Below are positions 26,724 to 33,966 of a stretch of 64,000 bases of DNA, piece after piece. Under the pieces are notes generated by a model. That model was not told where the DNA came from. It did not search any database and worked only from the letters and a program-made list of their open reading frames with translations. The position numbers and the translations under genes are program-made. Source of the stretch: Muribaculaceae bacterium (GTDB lineage Bacteria > Bacteroidota > Bacteroidia > Bacteroidales > Muribaculaceae); NCBI GenBank assembly GCA_023665425.1, contig JAMPDX010000001.1, positions 411,025 to 475,024 of the forward strand, in the 5' to 3' direction. Within the stretch, counting starts at the first letter, position 1. Each line of letters starts with the position of its first letter.

Positions 26724-27695
26724 TTAATAAATTGCGGCAGGATTTTTCCAAATCCATGCCTGTGGGTGGCGGGCGTGGTGCGCATCTGAATTCAAGCGAT
26801 CAAGTAGCTCATCGCGATCATTGGATGCAGCAGAATATACACGACTCACTTTCCCGGAGGAGATGATGTTCAAATCCTCTTTATCCTTTTGCTCAGCAAT
26901 GAATTTCCGGCAGTCAGCCTCATTTTTAAATGTGGCTACTATCAAGTAATAATCCTTTTCTTCTGTGGAGGTCGAGGTCTCAGTAGCTGCAGAGGTTTCT
27001 ACTTCTTCTACCATCGGAGCAGTTTTTACAGACTTTGCCGATAGCTCTTTTGATGGGGCTGACAACTTTTCCACCCCGGGCACTACAGAGGCATATTGCT
27101 TATCGATGGGGACAGTATGTACACCTGTACGAGATGCTGAAGGAAGCATCAGGGTGGCAGCCGTAAAAAGGCACACAGCAGCGATTGCGGCATATCTCAC
27201 AGCCTTGCGAGAGATGCGGATTATATAGTAATCCTTGTCGGATGCAGTATCTTGAACTTCTTGTTCGGTAATCTTATCGTCAACCTTGTCAGTAAGTGTC
27301 AGTGGGCTGAAGGAACTCCATAATGATGCGTATGGCTTTGTATAGGGTAAGAAGCTTATGCGTTGCTCATCATCTAAATGCAGACGGCCAAGATGCCCGA
27401 TTGATAATTCTTTATTGCACTCAAGAGCCGCCTTGCACTCCTCCACTATCTTACTAACGTAGACGGATGCCTCCTCAAACGAAAGCTTCTCGCGGCGTGC
27501 TATAGAGTGGCATAACAACCCGTCAGAGGCTATAATAGAGGAATTGAAGCATATTTGTGTAGCCGGAGCAGTGACCTCGCCCTGCTGTGTAATGGCTGCG
27601 CCCTTATATGTACGGAGAAATGCTCCTATACCGGGCAGTATCACACATTCATGGTGACGTAGCAAGTATTCGATATGTAAGCTAATGCTCTGCAA
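26724..27695 (-). CDS. HU-CCDC81/SPOR domain membrane protein
   Basis: 323 residues, starting at a TTG (27695). Residues 1-125 match the prokaryotic HU-CCDC81-type domain (SLHIEYLLRHHECVILPGIGAFL, SIGHLGRLHLDDEQRISF), a membrane helix spans about 166-186 (AVRYAAIAAVCLFTAATLML), a Thr/Ser/Glu-rich linker follows, and the SPOR domain is at about 246-320 (YYLIVATFKNEADCRKFIAEQ). SPOR domains bind glycan strands lacking stem peptides at division sites, so a cell-division role at the envelope is likely. The TTG is accepted because the family begins just before HIExLL and no upstream ATG exists. It has a promoter at 27772-27803. Confidence 0.87.
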   Translation of the reverse strand: MQSISLHIEYLLRHHECVILPGIGAFLRTYKGAAITQQGEVTAPATQICFNSSIIASDGLLCHSIARREKLSFEEASVYVSKIVEECKAALECNKELSIGHLGRLHLDDEQRISFLPYTKPYASLWSSFSPLTLTDKVDDKITEQEVQDTASDKDYYIIRISRKAVRYAAIAAVCLFTAATLMLPSASRTGVHTVPIDKQYASVVPGVEKLSAPSKELSAKSVKTAPMVEEVETSAATETSTSTEEKDYYLIVATFKNEADCRKFIAEQKDKEDLNIISSGKVSRVYSAASNDRDELLDRLNSDAHHARHPQAWIWKNPAAIY

Positions 27696-27771
27696 ACCAG
27701 CTAAATAAATTAATTAAGATTTAATAATACTTCAAGAATTAAACGGCGTTTTTAATGCTGCAAATCCAATG

Positions 27772-27803
27772 CAAAGTTACGACAAAAAATCTGAGTGGAC
27801 AAG
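27772..27803 (-). promoter_or_regulatory. promoter of the HU/SPOR gene
   Basis: Minus strand CTTG (27800-27803), 20 bases, TAACTTTG (27772-27779); leader of about 70 bases to the TTG start. Confidence 0.65.
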
Positions 27804-27983
27804 TAATCCAGAGGTAAAAAAACAGGTTGTACAACACAAAAAATTCAAACTTCTTGACCCTCAAAACATTGCACCGCGAAAAAGTTATCAACACCCATTC
27901 CCCCCCACCCTCACTCAATTTTGCAGAGTGTCATTCACAAAAAATATGTAACTGCAAAATATCGTGATGTCATTTTTTTTTTG
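27804..27983. other. A-rich intergenic stretch between divergent genes
   Basis: No gene is supported here. It contains a 10-bp palindrome GTTGTACAAC (27826-27835) and one TTATCAACA that differs from a DnaA box by one base; neither is clustered, so I assign no function. Confidence 0.4.
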
Positions 27984-27991
27984 TATTTTTG
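27984..27991 (+). promoter_or_regulatory. -7 box of the DUF1599 gene
   Basis: TATTTTTG fits TAnnTTTG; no good -33 element is seen 19-20 bases upstream. Leader of about 75 bases to ATG 28073. Confidence 0.5.
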
Positions 27992-28072
27992 CAGAATTAT
28001 TGCTAATGATTGTTTCCGAGTGGAAACAGACATATGTTAGGCAAATACCAAAATTATAATCTTTATTCTCAG

Positions 28073-28618
28073 ATGAGTAACGAAAATAATACTACCCTTG
28101 AATTTAAGAAGATACATGAGCTTTGCCTTGATATATTCACAAAGAAGCTGGAGGATTATGGCACCTCATGGCGCTTGATGCGTCTGACAAGCCTCACCGA
28201 TCAAATATATATTAAGGCACGCCGTATCAGGTCGATAGAAGAAAAGCATAAGTCGAAGGTCAACGAAGGTATAGGCTCTGAATTCATTGGCATAGTGAAC
28301 TATGGCGTCATAGCGTTAATACAGGCCAAGCTCAAACCTGGAAATGATATCAGCAAAGAGCAGGCTATTGAGCTCTATAATGAAATGTTCACCGCCTCAA
28401 CCTCTCTGATGCTCAATAAAAATCACGACTATGATGAGGCCTGGCGAGAGATGCGCGTGAGTAGTTTTACCGACATAATACTCACTAAGCTGCGCCGCAT
28501 CAAACAGATAGAAGATAACGACGGTAAGACCCTCATCTCCGAAGGGGTTGAAGCCGGCTATATGGATATGATTAACTACTCAATCTTTGCGCTCATCAAA
28601 CTCGGTTATACTGAATGA
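28073..28618 (+). CDS. DUF1599 (nucleotide-modification-associated) protein
   Basis: 181 residues from ATG 28073 (MSNENNTTLEFKKIHELCLD). Two copies of the same domain lie in tandem: KKLEDYGTSWRLMRLTSLTDQIYIKARRI (about 19-47) and KNHDYDEAWREMRVSSFTDIILTKLRRI (about 120-147), each followed by a conserved EG..xEFIGIVNYG or EAGYMDMINYS segment. The charged residues recur in both halves, which suggests a duplicated metal or nucleotide site. The reaction is unknown. A TTG at 28010 extends the frame but lies in the leader. The next gene starts one base after its stop, so they are co-translated. Confidence 0.88.
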   Translation: MSNENNTTLEFKKIHELCLDIFTKKLEDYGTSWRLMRLTSLTDQIYIKARRIRSIEEKHKSKVNEGIGSEFIGIVNYGVIALIQAKLKPGNDISKEQAIELYNEMFTASTSLMLNKNHDYDEAWREMRVSSFTDIILTKLRRIKQIEDNDGKTLISEGVEAGYMDMINYSIFALIKLGYTE

Positions 28619-28619
28619 T

Positions 28620-31223
28620 ATGGTGGATAAACAAAAGACAATATCATCTGTAGACAGTCCCATCGTCGCACAGGCAACACTGACAGAGGAAGAGCGCGAG
28701 AACCCAACAGATAAACAGTCACAAAGTGAGAAGCAAAACCCGGCACCGTTGGGCAGCGAGAAGCTGATAACCCTGTTGACTTGGATTTTTCGCCTGGCTA
28801 TAGGTGGCACATTTATCTTCTCCGGGGTGGTCAAGGCAATAGACCCGTGGGGCACTATATATAAGCTTCACGACTATATAGCAGCTATGCCACAAGGGTT
28901 TATGGGGTGGGCATTGCCGCTGCTTACCCCCTTTGCCTTCGCACTCTTCACTATTGAGATACTGCTCGGCATATCCGTCATCACCGGTTCCTACAGGCGA
29001 TTGTCGGCCATCGGGTCGCTGTTAATGATGCTGGTAATGACTCCGCTGACACTTTGGATAGCCCTTAAGAACCCGGTACCTGATTGTGGCTGCTTCGGTG
29101 ATGCACTCATATTGACTAACTGGCAGACATTTTGGAAGAATATCGTTCTGCTTGCCATGTCGGTATGGCTGTTGATTTACAATCGGCATGCGCGTTGTCT
29201 TATCCTCCCCGGCATACAATGGCTTATGGTGATTGGTACTCTGGTGTTTGCTGTCTTTATCGGCTTTGTGGGCTATTCAATCCAGCCTATGATTGACTTT
29301 CGCCCATATCCTATCGGGTCAAACTTGATTGACGCAGCCACAGACGAAGGAGAAACCGGTTCTGACACCCTTATGGCCATCTGGCAACGTGGCGATGAGC
29401 AAATCACTATCCCTGCAGACAGCATCCCTCAGGGCGAAGGCTGGGAGTTTATAGACCGTGTGGAGAATACTAATAACAAAGTATCTGACTCCGACACAGC
29501 TACAAAGTCAAAGGGACTGGCTATTTTTGATGACGCTGAAGACATAACAGAAGATGTTATCCCTTCTGAGGGTGAGGCTGTTGTAGTCTTTATGTATGAC
29601 TTACCAAATCTGAGCAAGGGTAACTATTATAAACTCAACTCGCTCTACGCTTACTGTAAGCAGAATGATATAGCATTAGTGGTGGTGGCTGCCGCTACCC
29701 CCCTGCAGATAAATGACTTTATAGACCAATCGCTTGCCGAGTATCCTGTATATACCGCTGAAGACACTGCTATGAAGGAAGTGGCGCGAGGAAATCCCTC
29801 TTTTGTTTATCTCAAGGATGGTAAGATTGTGTATAAGGCTGTGTTCTCAGCTATCCCCACATACGACTTTAAGGAGGACACCCCGGCTCGCCCCGGCGCC
29901 TTGGCAGATTATGCACCGAAGTGGGCCGATAGCGAGACCCTCAACGCTACCTGTCTTATTATGCTGAGCTTCATCGTATTGCTGATTTTTGCAAGCCATG
30001 TACCTCGCGTGGTGAACTATACTGCGCGGCGTATCCGAAAGTCCCGTTGGGTCAAAGCCGGCGATGTGGTCAAGCTCATGGGGGTGGTACTGATAAGTGC
30101 TGCTCTTACCTCATGCTCCGATGATGATCCCAAACCGGATGACACCAATCCCGACAAAGAGCGCACTATATTAATATATATGGTGGCTACTAACACTCTC
30201 AACAATGACTCGAGAGATGACATCAACGAGATATTGAGCGGCTACAATGAATATAGTGATATAGTTGACACTGAAATACTGATTTATCGCACATCTCTTT
30301 CACAGGAAGTTCCCACTCTGTATCGCGTGGAGCAGGATAAGACCGGTAGTGCCGCTCTGCAGCCGATAAAGGAATATGACGAGTCCGTATCATCAGTATC
30401 CGAATATCGCATGGGAGAAGTGATACACGATATGAAACGTCTGGCCCCGGCAGATGAGTATGGTCTCTTCCTTTGGAGCCATGCTACATCGTGGCTTCCT
30501 GACGGAGTAAATGCTAATGCCCCCTCCCGCGACGATGCGCCGGTTTATTACAGCTATGGTGATGATTATGGCAAGAAGATGCGCATCACGGATTTAGCAG
30601 AAGCAATACCACAAGGATTGTTCTCATTTATATGGTTTGATTGTTGTCTGATGAGTAATATTGAGGTGGTATATCAGCTTCGCAATCACTGCCCTACAAT
30701 AGTGGCTTATCCCACCGAGGTTTTGAGTGGCGGAGCGCCATATAATCTGATTTTCCCATACATTGCCACTACAGAGTTCTCGCTCGACAAGGCTGTAAAA
30801 ACTATGTTTGACTATTACGCAGAAAGCAGTTCATCCTCTCAGCGCAATTGCACAATAGCTTTGATAGACACATCAGATTTGCCACAGGTGGCAGCTCAAG
30901 CACATGATATAGTATCACTTGGCTATAAGCTGCAGAGCACATCAGGCCTCATGACCTATGGACGCTTGTCCGGCACATATTTCTATGACTTGGGACAAGT
31001 ATTCACAACACTTGCCGGCTCTGACCAAGTAGCTGCTAATAGCTTTATGCAATGGGTCGATAGAGTTGTGACGCATAAGTATGCCACCCCCAAGTTTTTG
31101 AACTACACTATCTATCCGGAGCATTTCTCCGGCTTGTCTTGCCATATACCCGGCACTTCGACAAATACACTCTATGAGCAGTACTACAAGACTCTTGACT
31201 GGTATAAAGCCGTTTATGAGTAA
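28620..31223 (+). CDS. fusion: BT_3928-type DoxX/thioredoxin-like protein + clostripain (C11) peptidase
   Basis: 867 residues in one open frame. Residues 48-225 are a DoxX/MauE-like membrane domain (RLAIGGTFIFSGVVKAIDPW, PVPDCGCFGDALI); 315-415 are a degenerate thioredoxin-like domain without a CxxC; a helix at about 441-462 follows. Residues 472-499 (RIRKSRWVKAGDVVKLMGVV, then LISAALTSC) look exactly like a lipoprotein signal with lipobox cysteine C499. From about 514 onward is a peptidase C11 domain with H621 in LFLWSHATSWLP and C676 in WFDCCLMSNIEV. Each half is recognisable as a stand-alone protein elsewhere. It is either a true fusion or carries an internal start (GTG 30066 or ATG 30078) that yields a separate lipoprotein. 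It follows the DUF1599 gene by one base. Confidence 0.83.
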   Translation: MVDKQKTISSVDSPIVAQATLTEEERENPTDKQSQSEKQNPAPLGSEKLITLLTWIFRLAIGGTFIFSGVVKAIDPWGTIYKLHDYIAAMPQGFMGWALPLLTPFAFALFTIEILLGISVITGSYRRLSAIGSLLMMLVMTPLTLWIALKNPVPDCGCFGDALILTNWQTFWKNIVLLAMSVWLLIYNRHARCLILPGIQWLMVIGTLVFAVFIGFVGYSIQPMIDFRPYPIGSNLIDAATDEGETGSDTLMAIWQRGDEQITIPADSIPQGEGWEFIDRVENTNNKVSDSDTATKSKGLAIFDDAEDITEDVIPSEGEAVVVFMYDLPNLSKGNYYKLNSLYAYCKQNDIALVVVAAATPLQINDFIDQSLAEYPVYTAEDTAMKEVARGNPSFVYLKDGKIVYKAVFSAIPTYDFKEDTPARPGALADYAPKWADSETLNATCLIMLSFIVLLIFASHVPRVVNYTARRIRKSRWVKAGDVVKLMGVVLISAALTSCSDDDPKPDDTNPDKERTILIYMVATNTLNNDSRDDINEILSGYNEYSDIVDTEILIYRTSLSQEVPTLYRVEQDKTGSAALQPIKEYDESVSSVSEYRMGEVIHDMKRLAPADEYGLFLWSHATSWLPDGVNANAPSRDDAPVYYSYGDDYGKKMRITDLAEAIPQGLFSFIWFDCCLMSNIEVVYQLRNHCPTIVAYPTEVLSGGAPYNLIFPYIATTEFSLDKAVKTMFDYYAESSSSSQRNCTIALIDTSDLPQVAAQAHDIVSLGYKLQSTSGLMTYGRLSGTYFYDLGQVFTTLAGSDQVAANSFMQWVDRVVTHKYATPKFLNYTIYPEHFSGLSCHIPGTSTNTLYEQYYKTLDWYKAVYE

Positions 31224-31244
31224 AAGACTGCCAACCCTTTAGGA

Positions 31245-32666
31245 ATGAAAAACATAACTATTTACATATTGATGTTGGCTTGGCTGACAGGGGTGATACC
31301 CTCATCAGCCCAAAATGCGCCCAAGAGAGTGGTAGGCATCGGGGGCAGAGTATACACGTTGCCTGTGGAAGAGGCTGACGCTCTTGAGTTTATCTATCAT
31401 GCAATCCCGCTGAGTGACTATATGATGTATACGCCTGAGGTTCACCTGAAAGATATCCGTGCCTCCCTGCGCGCCAAGCGTGAAATGCCTTGGGCCAAGT
31501 CAGTGCCGGAGAATATATGGAAGCATTTCGTGCTCCCATCACGCGTGGACAGCGAGTATCTCGACAATTTCCGAGCATCCTATTACAACGAGCTACATGA
31601 CCGTACCGAAGCGTTGAGTATGAAGGAAAGTGTTGCCGAGCTGGCACACTGGTTGCGCGAGAGGGTAGAGATCTTTCCCGTAGAAGGGCGCATTGCATCT
31701 CCCAAGAGTGCCATACTCAATGCGGCAGCCGACCCTTACGAGCTTGCCATACTTGCAGTGTCGGCTCTACGTACTCTCGATATCCCAGCGCGTATAGTCT
31801 ATCCTCGTTTAGATGCACAGACCTCAATAGTGCAAGTATGGGTGGATGGATCATGGCACACCTTCAATCCGTTTAATCTTGATTTGCCCGTGCCCGGCAG
31901 TGAACTTTGTGCTCTGGTATATGGCGACTACGCCGGGCCGGAGAAGGTCCTTTCTCACAGTAAGCGCATAAGCGAAATTGTCGTTGGCAATGCCCCAACG
32001 CTCAATAATGACAAAGCCAATCTCTCCTCCCTCGAGCAAAATATGCTCGATGCCTACACCATGACATTTTTTGGCGAAAAACATTCTCCTCTACCCATTG
32101 CAGAGTTAAATGTGCGATTTGGCGTGTTGGAGCCCCGAGTCAGTCAAATACTCCATCGAGCTCGCGGTAACTGGAATCGCATATATGACTTTCTGGTCAC
32201 AGTGCCACCTGAGCGCCTCGAAGAAGCTATAGCCATGCTTGAGCTCCTGTCTGACACCAATCTCCAGGACACTGGCATGAGAGTGCTCCTTGCCACAATC
32301 AACAATACCGAGCCGGATATGAATGACCCCCTATATGTGCAATATATCCTCAATCCTCAGATATCTGACGAGATACTGACTGACTATCGTCAAGCCATGC
32401 ATGCTGCCGGCAGCAAAGGCTCGCTCATGTCTATAGACGAGATAATCAAATCAGCACGGGATATTATTATAGACAATGACGGGAACACTTATCATCTGCC
32501 CATCACCCCCTTAGAGGTGTGGAAGCAAGGGAGGGCCGACCGTCACTCGCGAGATATTTTCTTTGTGGCCCAGTGCCGTAACAACTATATTCCGGCATAC
32601 CTCGACCCCGATACCGGAGCTCCAAAATACCACGACGGTAACGATTGGAAAACCATCAGTTTATAA
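31245..32666 (+). CDS. exported transglutaminase-like protein, probably inactive
   Basis: 473 residues with signal peptide (MKNITIYILMLAWLTGVIPS then SAQ). Residues about 130-235 follow the layout of bacterial transglutaminase-like domains (LAHWLRERVEIFPVEGR, ALRTLDIPARIVYPRLDAQT, VQVWVDGSWHTFNPFN). The expected catalytic cysteine ahead of the ALRxLxIPAR helix is missing (AADPYELAILAVSALRTLDI), and the catalytic histidine of the HAWVEV strand is Q in IVQVWVDG. The rest is unassigned. A role as a binding protein for peptides or wall fragments is possible. It lies 21 bases after the DoxX-clostripain gene, so the two products may act together outside the cytoplasm. Confidence 0.72.
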   Translation: MKNITIYILMLAWLTGVIPSSAQNAPKRVVGIGGRVYTLPVEEADALEFIYHAIPLSDYMMYTPEVHLKDIRASLRAKREMPWAKSVPENIWKHFVLPSRVDSEYLDNFRASYYNELHDRTEALSMKESVAELAHWLRERVEIFPVEGRIASPKSAILNAAADPYELAILAVSALRTLDIPARIVYPRLDAQTSIVQVWVDGSWHTFNPFNLDLPVPGSELCALVYGDYAGPEKVLSHSKRISEIVVGNAPTLNNDKANLSSLEQNMLDAYTMTFFGEKHSPLPIAELNVRFGVLEPRVSQILHRARGNWNRIYDFLVTVPPERLEEAIAMLELLSDTNLQDTGMRVLLATINNTEPDMNDPLYVQYILNPQISDEILTDYRQAMHAAGSKGSLMSIDEIIKSARDIIIDNDGNTYHLPITPLEVWKQGRADRHSRDIFFVAQCRNNYIPAYLDPDTGAPKYHDGNDWKTISL

Positions 32667-32716
32667 TAATTTCGTCGTAGCTGGTCCCAAACCTTCGCTA
32701 ATCGCATATTTTTTGC

Positions 32717-32724
32717 TAACTTTG
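32717..32724 (+). promoter_or_regulatory. -7 box of the mlaE-like gene
   Basis: TAACTTTG matches the -7 consensus; the -33 region is weak. Start expected near 32730, an ~18-base leader. Confidence 0.5.
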
Positions 32725-32747
32725 CAAAATAATTATCCTTCAAGACT

Positions 32748-33494
32748 ATGTTAATAAAGTCTATCAAGAGCTTTGGCAGATATTGCCTCTTTATGGCCAA
32801 AGTGTTTCGTACCCCTGACAAGTGGAGCGAGTTTGGTCGCAATACTATTCAGGAAATAAGCAAGTTAGGAGTAGATTCCATACCCCTGACTATAATCATA
32901 TCCATCTTTATAGGAGCTGTCATCACCATACAGATGCAGCTCAACATTATGAGCCCGCTTATACCCGCATACTCTGTAGGCCTCGCCACACGCGAGATAT
33001 TACTTTTGGAATTTTCATCATCTATCCTGTCGCTGATTTTGGCCGGTAAGGTAGGTAGTAACATAGCCTCGGAAATAGGCACCATGCGTGTTACCGAACA
33101 AATTGACGCCATGGAGATAATGGGTGTAAACTCCGCTAACTATATCGTGATGCCCAAGGTTGTGGGGTTTGTATTGTTCGTGCCCGTATTGGTAGTATTG
33201 TCGATGTTTATGGGTCTCGTCGGGGGCTGGGGCATAGCATACTTCACCGGTATCACCAGCGTCGAAAATTACATTTATGGTATACAGACCATGTTCGTGG
33301 AGTGGTACGTATGGTACGGCATCATTAAGACCTTCTTCTTCGCCTTTATAATTACCAGTGTGGCCTCCTATTTCGGCTACTACGTCAAGGGTGGAGCGCT
33401 GGAGGTGGGTAAAGCCAGTACCAATGCTGTAGTTATAAGCTCCATTATGATACTCTTCATGGACGTAATCCTCACCAAGCTTCTTCTTCAGTAA
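32748..33494 (+). CDS. mlaE: MlaE-family ABC transporter permease
   Basis: 248 residues with five to six hydrophobic helices. MlaE permeases form the inner-membrane channel for phospholipid transport between inner and outer membranes. Signature parts are IIISIFIGAVITIQMQLNI, LAGKVGSNIASEIGTMRVTE, QIDAMEIMGVNSANYIVMPK and YYVKGGALEVGKASTNAVV. In Bacteroidetes this gene normally has the MlaF-like ATPase and an MCE (MlaD) gene directly after it; here none follows: repeat copy B, a terminator and an adhesin gene come instead. It has its own -7 box at 32717-32724. Confidence 0.93.
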   Translation: MLIKSIKSFGRYCLFMAKVFRTPDKWSEFGRNTIQEISKLGVDSIPLTIIISIFIGAVITIQMQLNIMSPLIPAYSVGLATREILLLEFSSSILSLILAGKVGSNIASEIGTMRVTEQIDAMEIMGVNSANYIVMPKVVGFVLFVPVLVVLSMFMGLVGGWGIAYFTGITSVENYIYGIQTMFVEWYVWYGIIKTFFFAFIITSVASYFGYYVKGGALEVGKASTNAVVISSIMILFMDVILTKLLLQ

Positions 33495-33589
33495 AATTAA
33501 ACGGCTAAAACCCGTAATCATCACTTAGTGGCTACTCAATTTAAATTGAACTTTACACCTATTTACTGTGAATTATTTAAGTTTCTCTT

Positions 33590-33751
33590 GTTATCAAGTA
33601 AAACATTAACAAGCAGTAAATCGGCGGGCTACGCGCGCTATTTGTCTGCCATCCCAACCCCGCACACCCACGGCTTCGCCGCTTGTGTACGGGGTTACTA
33701 TAATTCGGTGTCCTTACGGACACTCCTAACCATAACGTATTCAATTGGATA
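33590..33751 (-). repeat. interspersed structured repeat, copy B
   Basis: A 162-bp copy in reverse orientation, base-for-base alignable with copy C at 59311-59472. On the minus strand it reads GTGTCC-GTAA-GGACAC (hairpin 1), then AACCCCGTACACAAGCGGCG...GCCGTGGGTGTGCGGGGTT (hairpin 2), then a GCGCGCGTAGCCCGC module and CTGCTTGTTAA. It fills much of the 473-base gap after mlaE. Confidence 0.88.
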
Positions 33752-33820
33752 TTAATCGCAAAACTTGAAAGAATTAAATTTCAGTAAATTTTCAAATTGA
33801 AGATAAACAAGCAAGACCTT

Positions 33821-33857
33821 AAAGTTTAAGATTTTTAGTAAATCTTAAACTTTTTTT
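33821..33857 (+). terminator. strong intrinsic terminator in the mlaE-adhesin gap
   Basis: A perfect 14-bp stem (AAAGTTTAAGATTT at 33821-33834 with AAATCTTAAACTTT at 33840-33853), 5-base loop and a 7-T run. It lies 327 bases after the mlaE stop and just before the adhesin promoter. Confidence 0.88.
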
Positions 33858-33865
33858 ATATTTAC

Positions 33866-33896
33866 TTTGGTATATCTAAAAAATTGTTTATATTTG
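33866..33896 (+). promoter_or_regulatory. promoter of the first large secreted protein
   Basis: TTTG (33866-33869), 19 bases, TATATTTG (33889-33896); predicted leader about 65 bases. Confidence 0.8.
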
Positions 33897-33966
33897 CGAT
33901 TGATATTGAGTGTGATTACCTTAGTGAGACTAATCGCTATCTTCTAATTATTAATACTTATTCACT

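Noticed and set aside
27876..27890. DnaA-box-like TTATCAACA, possible replication origin
   Set aside because: Only one near-match, no cluster and no dnaA or dnaN nearby; chance in an A-rich gap.
27769..27951. 60-codon plus-strand frame in the HU/SPOR-DUF1599 gap
   Set aside because: It overlaps the HU/SPOR promoter, has low-complexity composition and no start signal; treated as non-coding.
32748..33494. mlaE as part of a prophage or island boundary
   Set aside because: No integrase, tRNA or direct repeats are present and base composition matches the surroundings; only the dispersed repeat is notable.
33528..33755. 75-codon plus-strand frame after mlaE
   Set aside because: It runs through repeat copy B, whose other copies do not keep the frame.
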